A stretch of DNA of 64,000 bases, taken from the NCBI RefSeq assembly GCF_051195215.1, contig NZ_JBNAZM010000001.1:186001-250000 (forward strand), read 5' to 3'. The DNA is from Arhodomonas sp051195215. Its GTDB lineage: Bacteria; Pseudomonadota; Gammaproteobacteria; Nitrococcales; Nitrococcaceae. Shown here in pieces: positions 44,357-53,300 of the stretch (position 1 is the stretch's first letter; every line of letters begins with the position of its first letter). Position numbers and translations under genes: made by a program. The notes beneath the pieces are model-generated. The model was not told the origin of the DNA and made no database searches. It worked only from the letters and a program-made list of their open reading frames with translations.

Positions 44357-45002
44357 AGCGTATTAGCCGCCCCAGGTCGTGAGCGATGTCCTCGGCATTG
44401 TCCTCGGGACGAATCAGCAGCCTCGCCTGGCCACGTCCGTCGAAGGCGAGCACGCTGCTCCCGTGGGAGACGGGATAGTTGCCGGACTCGTCGCGCTCGC
44501 CATATCCGAACGCCGAGCCATATCGGCTCGCCAGCCGGCGCAGCCGGGCCACATCGGCGGTTGCCCCCACGAATTCCGGTCCGAAGGCGTCGGTGTAATC
44601 AGCGAGGCGAGCAGGGTCGTCCCGACCGGGATCGACGCTCACGAACAGAACCCGGATCCGCTCGTGTTGTGAGTCCGGGAGTCCGTCGATGGCCGCGCTC
44701 AACGTCGCCAGCGTCGTCGGACAGACGTCCGGGCAATACGTATAGCCAAAGAACAGCAGGGTGACGTGACCGCGAAACGCGGCTTCCGTGATGGTACTTC
44801 CCCGTTCTCCCGTCAGGGCGAAGTCGAGCCCCGGGAACGCAGCGCCATCCAGTTCACGGGTCCGCCACGTCGGCTCCTGCGAGCAGGCCAGTAACACGAC
44901 CGCCATCACGGCCGACAACGCCGTTCGCAGTGGCCAATTGCGCCTGGTGCATTCTCCGGCCGGGTGTCGTCGGATCGCACGGCGGTGATGACATCCTCTC
45001 AT
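44355..45002 (-). CDS. SCO1/SenC-family copper chaperone
   Basis: Membrane-anchored thioredoxin-fold protein of up to 215 residues that loads copper into cytochrome oxidase CuA or acts as a thiol reductase. The copper site is the CPDVC motif in GYTYCPDVCPTTLATLS plus the His in NYPVSHGSSVLAF. VLLAC near residue 40 looks like a lipobox. The start is uncertain: the ATG at 45002 gives a long basic lead, and shorter GTG or ATG starts close to the lipobox are possible. Its stop codon TAG overlaps the first bases of repeat element A. Confidence 0.82.
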   Translation of the reverse strand: MRGCHHRRAIRRHPAGECTRRNWPLRTALSAVMAVVLLACSQEPTWRTRELDGAAFPGLDFALTGERGSTITEAAFRGHVTLLFFGYTYCPDVCPTTLATLSAAIDGLPDSQHERIRVLFVSVDPGRDDPARLADYTDAFGPEFVGATADVARLRRLASRYGSAFGYGERDESGNYPVSHGSSVLAFDGRGQARLLIRPEDNAEDIAHDLGRLIR

Positions 45003-45309
45003 TACGGCCTCGCCCGATCCGATCTCCGGGAACGCTCGTCACCACCGAGGGTAGCCGCAGCGCGCCGCGCTGCAAGCGCGCGGCCTGCCCCGCGCCCCGC
45101 GCAGAACGTCACGGTGTGCGCGCGTTGTGACACCGTAACGTTACATTCCGTGACACCCAACGCCGGCCGCGCCGCCGCGATACCGCCCAACGGCCCGCCT
45201 GCCGGCATTCCGCAGCCCCACGGACCAACATCCACCACATGGCACGCTCAATGCATCGGTATCATAAGCCCCCCTGATGGGGCCTCATCGTCGCGAGGGG
45301 ATTGTCACA
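45003..45309. other. 307-base divergent promoter region
   Basis: Lies between the divergent SCO gene and the unknown gene at 45310. It contains the inverted repeat described at 45106-45141 and a further GTGACACC at 45150-45157. No clear -35/-10 pair was identified. The remainder has no recognised feature. Confidence 0.5.
45106..45141. promoter_or_regulatory. Candidate operator, 12-bp inverted repeat
   Basis: ACGTCACGGTGT at 45106-45117 and ACACCGTAACGT at 45130-45141 are inverted repeats with one mismatch and a 12-base spacer. The right arm is extended by a 10-base palindrome GTAACGTTAC at 45135-45144. Motifs of the form CGTGACAC recur at 45149 and in the perfect palindrome at 45914-45930, suggesting one regulator acts on this gene group. 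Confidence 0.4.
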
Positions 45310-45720
45310 ATGAGCCTGTCCGTAAAAACGCCTCGCAACGGCCAGCGTCGCCAGCGCCGGGCCTCCTCCGCACGGCATGCTGGTAGCCCGGTGGCCAGCG
45401 CACTGGACACGCAACGCCTGCTCGAGGACAACCGGCGGCTGGGCGACAGCGGTGGTGTCAGCGAGAACAATCGCCACGCCGGGTTCCGCGCTGCCTTCCG
45501 CGATGAGGAAACCGGCAGGGTCGCCCTTCCCCGCTTTCGCGACGGCACACCGGCTCCCATGCACCTGCTCGACGGACTCCCCGATGACTGGGTGCTGCAG
45601 CGGGATGCCGCCGGCCGGATAACGGCGTTGAAGCCATCGATAATCGCTGGCTTCCTGCGTGACGGCGATTTTTACACCCGGGAGGAAGCCGCCGAGGCCA
45701 CCGGCGACTCCTCCCGTTGA
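45310..45720 (+). CDS. Conserved small protein, unknown function
   Basis: Soluble protein of 136 residues without signal peptide, helix or enzyme motif. It has a basic N-terminus (KTPRNGQRRQRR), then NNRHAGFRAAFRDEETGRVALPRFRDGTPAPMHLLDGLPDDWVLQRDAAGRI and a C-terminal GFLRDGDFYTREEAAEA. Proteins of this pattern appear in other proteobacteria, but no function is known to me. ATG 45310 (MSLSVKTPR) is chosen; an upstream in-frame start at 45277 is less likely. Repeat element B begins directly after the stop codon. Confidence 0.6.
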   Translation: MSLSVKTPRNGQRRQRRASSARHAGSPVASALDTQRLLEDNRRLGDSGGVSENNRHAGFRAAFRDEETGRVALPRFRDGTPAPMHLLDGLPDDWVLQRDAAGRITALKPSIIAGFLRDGDFYTREEAAEATGDSSR

Positions 45721-45722
45721 TG

Positions 45723-45876
45723 ACTAATCCGATTCCAGGTCATGCCACATGTCAGCGGGCCTGTCGGGCGCTCTCGCGGCGTTGCACTCACTCGACGTGA
45801 GCCTCGCCACGCCTTCGCGCGCGCCTTGCAGCCGAACCGCACAGCGCTCTGACAGGTGGCATACCCTCCGATTAGT
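45723..45876. repeat. Palindromic mobile-like element B (about 154 bp)
   Basis: Imperfect long inverted repeat: outer arms ACTAATC (45723-45729) and GATTAGT (45870-45876) are exact, and inner arms 45742-45755 and 45849-45862 agree at 13 of 14 positions. The core 45769-45820 is homologous to element A in reverse orientation. It starts two bases after the stop of the unknown gene at 45310-45720. Element A is placed the same way relative to the SCO gene. Confidence 0.7.
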
Positions 45877-45913
45877 AGCCGTGTGCGCCGCGTGCACGTG
45901 CCGCGCGGCACCC

Positions 45914-45930
45914 CGATGTCACGATTCGTG
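45914..45930. promoter_or_regulatory. Perfect palindromic operator TGTCACG-ATT-CGTGACA
   Basis: Seven-base perfect arms around a three-base centre, about 75 bases upstream of the lipoprotein gene at 46005. The arms share CGTGACA with the inverted repeat at 45106-45141. The regulator is unknown. Confidence 0.45.
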
Positions 45931-46004
45931 ACACGCACATCACACATTGCCGCCCGGGATACCGCTATTCTGGCGCCTCGATTCAGCCAGCCAGGGATGT
46001 CGCC

Positions 46005-46700
46005 ATGTCGCTGACTTCGAGAAACCGCACGCTGCTCGGTCTCTTCACGAGCGCTGCCCTTGTCGCCGGCTGTGCCGGCCATAGACCACACGCCGGTGTC
46101 ACGGCGGACCTCCAGCCGGTATCGGAACACCTGCGCGCGCAGGCGTACCAGTGCGAAGGCGGCAAGTACATCGTCGTCGAACAGCAGGGGCCGGATGCCG
46201 TGTTTCTGTTCCTGCCGGCCCGCAACGTCCGCCTGGAACGCACCGATACAGGCGATGGCCGACGCTATCGCAGCGCGGACGGCATGACACTGCGCACCGC
46301 GGCCTCGAAGGCCGTGCTGACGACACCGGATGGCCACCGCTTTCGGTGCCGCGAGCGTCACGCGCGCTCGGTCATCGAGGACGCGAGGCTACGCGGTGTC
46401 GACTACTGGGCGCGTGGGGTCGATGCCATCTGGGCGCTGGAGATCGGCCCGGACCGCACGGTATTGTTCACGCGTAGCAACGGCAAACGCCGCTACTTCC
46501 CCACCCCCGAGTCCAACGGGGACCCCGGGGCAGGGAACACGCACTATCGCCTGCGTACCGACACCCACGAGCTCGAAATCACCATCGGCGAGCAAGGGTG
46601 TGACATGCATGCCGAGCATGCGCCCTACCCCACGACGACCATCCGGCTGACCCTCGACGGCACCGCCCTGCCGCGCGGATGCGGCATGGCGCTTCACTGA
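46005..46700 (+). CDS. Lipoprotein with MliC-like lysozyme-inhibitor domain
   Basis: Exported lipoprotein of 231 residues; the signal peptide ends LVAGC. The first half (about 45-120) has the MliC/YdhA pattern: YQCEGGKYIVVEQQGPDAVFLFLP, RRYRSADGMTLRTAASKAVLTTPDG and a paired Cys in FRCRER. MliC proteins inhibit c-type lysozyme. The second half (RGVDAIWALEIGPDRTVLFTRSNGKRRY, ITIGEQGCDMHAEHAPY) resembles another small periplasmic lipoprotein domain often found with MliC/HslJ-type domains. The TGTCACG palindrome lies upstream. It converges with pldA, two bases apart. Confidence 0.7.
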   Translation: MSLTSRNRTLLGLFTSAALVAGCAGHRPHAGVTADLQPVSEHLRAQAYQCEGGKYIVVEQQGPDAVFLFLPARNVRLERTDTGDGRRYRSADGMTLRTAASKAVLTTPDGHRFRCRERHARSVIEDARLRGVDYWARGVDAIWALEIGPDRTVLFTRSNGKRRYFPTPESNGDPGAGNTHYRLRTDTHELEITIGEQGCDMHAEHAPYPTTTIRLTLDGTALPRGCGMALH

Positions 46701-46702
46701 GC

Positions 46703-47764
46703 TTACATCCAGTCCGTCAGCATGAGGCCCAGGCTTGCCCGGGTGCTGACGTGATCATAGTCGACGAGGCCGTCGCCATAGCCGTGGAAGAGCTGCACGT
46801 AGCCCTTCATGCCACCCCACAGCGGGTGGCTGTAGTCGAGCTGGACCGCCCCGCGCAGGTCGCCGCTGACATCGAAGTTGCTCCGCAGCATCAGCCCGTA
46901 GGTGTGCGGTCCGTCCTTGTAGAACGTCCACACTTCGCCATTGCCGTAGTAGTCCGTGATGCCCGGGTTGTCGTCGTCCTCGTCCGATTCCGGCAGCCGC
47001 CACCAGAGCTTCGCGTTCACGGCGAGATCGCCGTTGTCGAACACCGCCCCGGCGATCACCCGGTTCCAGCTCCGGGAGAGGGGGTCCGAGCGGCCGTTGG
47101 ACATGTGATTCAAACCGAGCGTGAACACGCGCCCGCGCAGACCGAAAAGATCGTAATCGGTGTTGTAGGCATAAATCACCTCGGGCTCGTAGTTGGTTTC
47201 GCGAAACGGCGAGGAATCGTCACGATTGTAGGCCTGCCAGAACGACTGCTGCGTGTACGCCACCCAGAGGTCGCCCTGCCGGGAGAACAGGTTCGGCCAG
47301 ACCTTGGTCTTGAAGCTCACCTGGTATTTGAGCTCGGTACGGTCGAGGCCGTCCTCGAGCACCCCTGCTGACTGGTAGACTTCGTCGTTGGGGCTGGCAT
47401 TGTACGACAGCGGCAACAGGTAAGTGGGACGGTGCGGCGTGATCACGAAAGGTCCGCGATCGGTCTGCGCCACGAGCTCCCAGCGCTTGGCCATCGCCGA
47501 CGGCTCCGGCGGCGGAGGCTCGGCCTCCACGGTCTGCGGCCCGGCCCGTCGCTCGGGCAGTAGCTCGTCGGCCGAAACCCCCGTCGGGGTACGCCCCAGG
47601 GTGGTGTCGTAGCACGTCAACCGCTCCTGGGGATCCTCCAGTCGGAGACAGCCCTGCAGTTCCTGACTCTCGATCGCACCGCCCAGCCCGTCGGGAGACT
47701 CCTGGGCCTGGGCCGCGAATGCTGCGAGCGCAAGCGCGAGACCGGTAAAGTGGTTGGTATTCAC
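46703..47764 (-). CDS. pldA: Outer-membrane phospholipase A (OMPLA)
   Basis: Outer-membrane beta-barrel lipase of about 353 residues that hydrolyses acyl chains of phospholipids. The active site is H220 and S222 in LGLNHMSNGRSDPLSRSWNR, equivalent to the E. coli NHQSNGRS motif. The barrel ends in LGLMLTDWM. The N-terminal 100 residues after the signal peptide form an extension with two cysteines (ELQGCLRLEDPQERLTCYD) and a proline-rich linker (EPPPPEP). GTG at 47764 is favoured, with AAGGA ten bases upstream; an ATG at 47794 is the alternative. Confidence 0.88.
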   Translation of the reverse strand: MNTNHFTGLALALAAFAAQAQESPDGLGGAIESQELQGCLRLEDPQERLTCYDTTLGRTPTGVSADELLPERRAGPQTVEAEPPPPEPSAMAKRWELVAQTDRGPFVITPHRPTYLLPLSYNASPNDEVYQSAGVLEDGLDRTELKYQVSFKTKVWPNLFSRQGDLWVAYTQQSFWQAYNRDDSSPFRETNYEPEVIYAYNTDYDLFGLRGRVFTLGLNHMSNGRSDPLSRSWNRVIAGAVFDNGDLAVNAKLWWRLPESDEDDDNPGITDYYGNGEVWTFYKDGPHTYGLMLRSNFDVSGDLRGAVQLDYSHPLWGGMKGYVQLFHGYGDGLVDYDHVSTRASLGLMLTDWM

Positions 47765-47967
47765 GCTCTGACGATCCTTCTGCGAATTGCACATCCCGGC
47801 GGGACGCCCATGCGCCGCCGGTGACCCGGTGGCTCATCCTGCCGCAGATCGTGGCCCCGGACCACAACGCGCAGGCAGCGCTGGGCGCCGAAGGCCGCGT
47901 CGAGTAAGCTTGCCGGCGGTTAACGACGTCCTGTCGCCGAGCGCTGACAATACCGCGACCCACACGA

Positions 47968-48768
47968 ATGACCAGCGACAAGCCCGAACCATCCGATCCG
48001 TGCGCCGTGCCGACCCCGATTGCGCTGTGGGATTCCGGTGTTGGCGGCCTCACCGTCCTGCGGGCATTGCGGCGGGAGCGTCCCGATGCGAACTACCACT
48101 ATTTTGCCGACAACGCGCATGCGCCTTATGGAATCCGCAGTGCCGATCGCATTCGTGAGCGTGCCGATGCGATCGTCGACTGGTGCACCACCATCGCCGC
48201 GGGGGCGCTCGTCGTCGCATGCAACACGGCGACCGCAGCAGCCGTCGAGCACTTGCGCAGCCGGCTCGACATTCCCGTTGTCGGCATGGAACCGGGCCTC
48301 AAGCCCGCGACACGACTGACCCGCAACGGCCGGGTGGGGATTCTCGCGACCGCCGGTACCCTGGCGAGCGAGCGTTTTCGCGTGCTGCGGGAACGCTACG
48401 CCCGCAGCGTCGAAGTGGTCATCCATCCCTGTCCCGAGCTGGTGACCCTCGCCGAGCGCGGCGAGATCCGCGGCCCTGCCGCACGCGCGGCGGTCACCCG
48501 CGCCATCGCCCCCTTTCGCGAGGCCGCAGTGGACACGCTGGTGCTCGGCTGCACCCACTTTCCCCTGTTCCGGCGGGAACTCCAGACTGCCCTGGGCCCC
48601 GATGTGCGCCTCGTGGATACGGCATCTGCTGTCGCTCGCCGCACCCTGCACCTGCTGTCAGCCGATATCAACGGATCCGGACGTATCGTGCTGTCGGCCA
48701 GCGGGGATCCGTCCGTGCTCGAGGCACTCGCAGAAGCGCAAATGACCGTGCAGGCCCCGTACGACTGA
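47968..48768 (+). CDS. murI: Glutamate racemase
   Basis: Cytoplasmic racemase of 266 residues that makes D-glutamate for peptidoglycan. The two catalytic cysteines are C85 (VVACNTATAAAV) and C195 (VLGCTHFPLF). The N-terminal IALWDSGVGGLTVLRAL and YFADNAHAPYG are typical (DSGVGGL, D-x-APYG). No UDP-MurNAc-type activator extension beyond about 15 residues is seen. Confidence 0.93.
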   Translation: MTSDKPEPSDPCAVPTPIALWDSGVGGLTVLRALRRERPDANYHYFADNAHAPYGIRSADRIRERADAIVDWCTTIAAGALVVACNTATAAAVEHLRSRLDIPVVGMEPGLKPATRLTRNGRVGILATAGTLASERFRVLRERYARSVEVVIHPCPELVTLAERGEIRGPAARAAVTRAIAPFREAAVDTLVLGCTHFPLFRRELQTALGPDVRLVDTASAVARRTLHLLSADINGSGRIVLSASGDPSVLEALAEAQMTVQAPYD

Positions 48769-48883
48769 CACGCCCGCCGATCACCGTCCGTCCGATCGGC
48801 GTCCCCCGGGCCGATCGGTGTGGCCGAGTTCACGGGATGGTGCTATTCGTGTTCTCACGGCTCACTACTCTCAGGAGGCCGTA

Positions 48884-49282
48884 ATGCACGGACGTTACCC
48901 GCTACCCGCCGTCATGGCGTTGGCCACCTCGATAATGCTCGGCGCGTGCGCCTCGGCACCGCCACCACCCCCCGGAGACGCGCTGTCCGAAGCGGCGTAC
49001 GCGATCGAGCAGGCCCGGCAGGCCATCGCCGATGAATCCCGCTCCCTTCCCCTCTACGAGGCCCAGACGAAACTGCAGCGGGCACGCAAGCTCGCCGATG
49101 CCGAGGACGACATTTCGGAAAACTATGCCGAAGCACGTCGGCTCGCCGAACGCGCCACCCTCGACGCCCGTCTTGCCGAAGCCGATGCGCGCCGGGTGAA
49201 AGCGGAGAATCAGAAGGCCGAGATGCAGGAAAGCCTGGAAATTCTCCGTCGCGAGCTGAAGCTCGAGGAGGGAACCCAATGA
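48884..49282 (+). CDS. Lipoprotein with DUF4398-type helical domain
   Basis: Lipoprotein of 132 residues; the signal peptide ends in IMLGAC (lipobox). The mature part is a helical DUF4398-like domain: LSEAAYAIEQARQAIADES, YEAQTKLQRARKLADAEDD, AEARRLAERATLDARLAEADAR. AGGAGG precedes the ATG. Its stop overlaps the start of the next gene as ATGA, so it is co-translated with the OmpA-type lipoprotein and probably works with it at the outer membrane. Confidence 0.8.
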   Translation: MHGRYPLPAVMALATSIMLGACASAPPPPPGDALSEAAYAIEQARQAIADESRSLPLYEAQTKLQRARKLADAEDDISENYAEARRLAERATLDARLAEADARRVKAENQKAEMQESLEILRRELKLEEGTQ

Positions 49283-50067
49283 TACGTCGAAGCCTTCTGA
49301 CCCTAGGGCTGCTCGCCATGCTCACCGGGTGCGCAACGCAACCCGAGGAGCCCGACGACACCCTCGACGCCGCCGAGGCTGCCATCAGCGCTGCCGAGTC
49401 CAGTGCATCCGTGGCGGAGTACGCCCCGGTGGAGCTCGCGAAAGCCCGGGAACGCCTGGACGAGGCCCGGCAGGCACTTGGCGGGGGCGCGCAGCGGCGC
49501 GCCGAGCATCTCGCCTACCTCGCCGAGCGGCACGCGCAGATCGCCGTGGCAGCCGCGGCTGCTGCAGAAGCGGAAGCCGTGGCTGGACGTATCGCCAGGG
49601 AACGGGAGCAACTGCGCCTGTCACGACGGGAAGAACAAGTGGAACGTCAGCAGCGCGAAATCGACCAGTTGCGCGAGCAACTCGCGGAGCTCAAGCCCCG
49701 CGAGACGGAACGGGGCATCGTCCTGACCCTCGGCAACGTGCTGTTCGCGTTCGACAGCGCGCGCCTCACCGAGGCCGCCCAGTCACCGCTCGACCGGCTG
49801 GCGGCATTCCTGCGCGAGCATCCCGACCGGCGCATTCGCGTGGAGGGCCACACCGACAGCATCGGCTCACCCCAATACAATCAGGATCTCTCGAAACGCC
49901 GGGCCCAGTCGGTCGCCGATGCCATGATCCGGCGCGGCGTCGACCCGGCACGCATGGTCGTGGTCGGCTACGGCGAGAACCGGCCCATCGCGTCCAACGA
50001 CAGCGAAACCGGCCGCCAGCAGAACCGGCGCGTCGAGTTCGTTATCCTCGACGCGGCATCGTCATGA
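49279..50067 (+). CDS. OmpA-family lipoprotein with DUF4398-like N-terminus
   Basis: Lipoprotein of 262 residues: lipobox LLAMLTGC, then a helical region similar to the previous protein (about 25-90), a coiled coil rich in Arg/Glu/Gln, and a C-terminal OmpA peptidoglycan-binding domain (VLFAFDSARLTEAAQSPLDRLA, VEGHTDSIGSPQYNQDLSKRRAQSV, GYGENRPIASN). It tethers the outer membrane to the wall. It is coupled by ATGA to the preceding gene. Confidence 0.88.
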   Translation: MIRRSLLTLGLLAMLTGCATQPEEPDDTLDAAEAAISAAESSASVAEYAPVELAKARERLDEARQALGGGAQRRAEHLAYLAERHAQIAVAAAAAAEAEAVAGRIAREREQLRLSRREEQVERQQREIDQLREQLAELKPRETERGIVLTLGNVLFAFDSARLTEAAQSPLDRLAAFLREHPDRRIRVEGHTDSIGSPQYNQDLSKRRAQSVADAMIRRGVDPARMVVVGYGENRPIASNDSETGRQQNRRVEFVILDAASS

Positions 50068-50080
50068 CACCGTAGAAGGG

Positions 50081-50199
50081 ATCAACACCAAGCGCACGAA
50101 GGGTACAAAGGGTACGACACGCTGCTGCGGGCACTCACCGCACACCGGTTCGTCCCGCCCTTCGTGTGCTTCGTGGATTGCTCCGTGCACTTTGTGTTG
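50081..50199. repeat. Intergenic inverted repeat, CACGAAGG-type
   Basis: Imperfect palindromic element between the OmpA gene and uvrA. AAGCGCACGAAGGG at 50090-50103 pairs with 50158-50171 at 13 of 14 positions, and CAACAC at 50083-50088 pairs with GTGTTG at 50194-50199. The purine-rich CACGAAGG/CAAAGGG motifs recall dispersed intergenic repeats found in other proteobacteria. Only one copy is in this window. Confidence 0.5.
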
Positions 50200-50241
50200 C
50201 GAACAATAACTTCTGAGAAGATCCGTATCCCGAGCCATCGG

Positions 50242-50270
50242 TTAATGGTTCCCTGCAAAACCGGCATAAT
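50242..50270 (+). promoter_or_regulatory. Weak sigma-70 promoter candidate for uvrA
   Basis: CATAAT at 50265-50270 is a good -10 (five of six). TTAATG at 50242-50247 with 17-base spacing is a poor -35 (three of six). No LexA box (CTGT-N8-ACAG) was seen between the repeat and the start codon, so SOS control is not supported. Confidence 0.35.
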
Positions 50271-50303
50271 GGCGGATCGCCCAGTCAACGACGGGAGCCC
50301 GCC

Positions 50304-53300
50304 TTGAGCGACGACGTCATCCGCATCCGCGGCGCACGCCAGAACAACCTTCGCGACCTGGATCTCGACCTGCCTTTGGGGGAGCTGGTGGTCGTCACCG
50401 GCGTGTCCGGCTCCGGCAAGTCGTCGCTCGCCTTCGATACCGTGTACTCGGAGGGGCAACGCCGCTATGTGGAGACATTCTCCCCCTACGCGCGGCAGTT
50501 CCTCGACCGCATGGACAAGCCCGCCGCGGACCGTATCGACGGCATACCGCCGGCCATCGCCATCGACCAGACCAACCCGGTGCGCACCTCCCGCTCCACG
50601 GTGGGCACCATGACCGAGCTCAACGACCATCTGAAGCTACTCTACGCGCGCGCCGCCACTCTCTACTGCAACGGCTGCGGGCGCCATGTCCAGCGGGACA
50701 GCCCCGACGGCATCTTCGCGCGCCTGCTCGAACGGGCCCCGGAAGAACGCGCCGTGATCCGCTTCCGCATCCACGTACCGGAGAATTTCAGCGCCGGGGA
50801 AATCCGCCAGCTCCTCGAGCGCCAGGGCTATACCCGGATCGAGGATGACAACGGCGCGTTGACGGTCACCCAGGACCGGGTCCGTCTCAGCGAGGATCGG
50901 CGCGATCGGATCGTGGAGGCGCTCGAAGCGGCGTTGCATCATGGGCGCGGCCATGTCGCCGTGCAGATCCTCGACGCCGGCCGGAACGTGGTCGCGGTGC
51001 ACCGCTTTTCCTCGCAGCTACACTGCCCCGACTGCAACATTCATTACCGCGAACCGCAGTCGAATCTGTTCTCGTTCAACTCCCCCATGGGGGCCTGCGA
51101 TCACTGTCGCGGCTTCGGCCGCGTTATGGGGATCGACTACTCCCTGGTCATACCCGACCCACGTCTAAGTCTCTCCGAGGGCGCGATCCGCCCGTGGCAG
51201 TCCGGGCAGTCGGCGGAATGCCAGCGCGATCTCATGCGCTACGCCAGGCGTCGCGGCATTGCCACCGACGTGCCCTGGCAGGAGATGGACGAAAGCGAGC
51301 GCGACTGGGTGATCGACGGCGAGGGCGACTGGGACGAGCCTGACACCTGGTACGGCGTGCAACGCTATTTCGACTGGCTGGAGTCGAAGGCCTACAAGAT
51401 GCACGTGCGCGTGCTGCTGTCGAAATACCGCAGCTACGATCTCTGCCCCGTATGCCACGGCGCGCGCCTCAAACCCGAAGCCCTCGCCTGGCGGCTCGGC
51501 TCCCGGAATGACGCCGACGCCGTGCTCGGCAGCGAGCAGCGCTTCCGGCCCCATGGCGCCACGCTGGCGCCGGAGCGTCTGGCCACGCTGCCCGGACTCA
51601 ATGTGCACGACCTCATGCGCCTGCCCATCGAGCGCACCTACCGGTTCTTCCAGGACGTATCGCTGCCCGCGCCCCTGGACGAGGCCGCAGAGCTGCTGCT
51701 CGAGGGCATTCGCTCGCGCCTGCGCTATCTCACGGAGGTGGGGCTCGGCTATCTCACCCTCGATCGCCAGTCACGCACGCTATCCGGCGGTGAGGTTCAA
51801 CGCATCAACCTCACCACCGCGCTCGGCACGTCGCTGGTCAATACGCTGTTCGTGCTCGACGAGCCCAGCATCGGCCTTCATCCACGGGACATGCAGCGCA
51901 TCGTCGAGATCATGCACCGACTGCGCGACGCCGGTAACTCTCTGTTGGTGGTGGAGCACGACCCCCAGGTGATGCTCGCCGCCGACCGGCTCATCGACAT
52001 CGGCCCCGGTCCCGGTGAGCGCGGCGGCAGTATCGTCTTTCAGGGATCGCCGCCGACGCTACTCGAGGCGCAGTCGTCGCTGACAGCGGACTACCTCACC
52101 GGCCGTCGCCGCATCGTCGCCGATAATCCCTCACCGAATTCGCCGCCGGAACGCTGGATCAGCGTGCGGGAAGCCGCCGAGCACAATCTCCGCGGCATCG
52201 ACGTGCACCTGCCGCTGGAGCGGCTCACGGTGCTCACCGGCGTCTCCGGCTCGGGGAAATCCACGCTCATGAGCACGGTGCTCTACAACGGCCTGCGCAA
52301 GCTCAAGGGCCGCCCCACCGATGCACCCGGGAGACACGAGCGGATCGAGGGACACGAGGCGATCGACGACGTCATCCTGGTGGACCAGTCACCCATCGGC
52401 AAAACCACCCGCTCCAATCCCGCGAGCTACGTGGGCGCGTTCGATGCCATCCGCAAGGCCTTCGTCGCCGAGCCGCTGGCCCGCGAACGCGGCTATACCA
52501 AGGGCACCTTCAGCTTCAACGCGGGAAACGGTCGCTGCCCCACCTGCGGCGGCAACGGCTTCGAGCACGTGGAGATGCAGTTTCTATCCGACGTCTACCT
52601 GCGCTGCCCGGACTGCGACGGCCGGCGCTATCGCGACGAGTTGCTGGAGGTGAAGCTGCCGCCGTCGAAAGGCGCTGACGCTCGACCCCGCTCAATCGCC
52701 GAAGTGCTGGAGATGACCGTCACCGAGGCGATGACGTTCTTCGCCGATTACCCGGAAGTGCAGCGAGCACTGGAGCCCCTGGAAGGCGTGGGCCTTGGCT
52801 ACCTCAAGCTCGGCCAGCCGGTGCCGACGCTCTCCGGCGGCGAGGCACAAAGGCTCAAGCTCGCCGGGTACCTGGCCAAGGTGGCCGGACGCAAGCGCGA
52901 ACGCGAGCGGCTGCTGTTCCTATTCGACGAGCCCACCACCGGCCTGCATTTCGACGATGTGGCCGTACTACTGCGCGCATTCCGCCGCCTGATCGCGGCG
53001 GGGCACTCCCTGGTGGTCATCGAGCACAACCTCGATGTCATGCAGGCGGCCGACTGGATCGTGGACCTGGGCCCGGAGGGCGGCGACCGGGGCGGCGAGG
53101 TAATCGCCGCCGGTCCACCGGAGGCGATCGTGGCCGAGGGTGCGAGCCATACCGGCCGTGCTCTGCTCGCCTACAGCCACGCCCGGGACATGACGCACCT
53201 CGCCGACGCCGGCCACACCGACGCCGGGGTGCGCGACGCCCCCCCGGCATATGCCCACCGCGACCAGATCCACGTTCACCACGCCCGCGAGCACAACCTC

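Noticed and set aside
44207..44764. Open frames across element A and the SCO gene on the plus strand
   Set aside because: They run through the inverted repeats and antisense to the SCO gene, with no ribosome site or domain.
50200..50303. LexA/SOS box upstream of uvrA
   Set aside because: No CTGT-N8-ACAG match was found.
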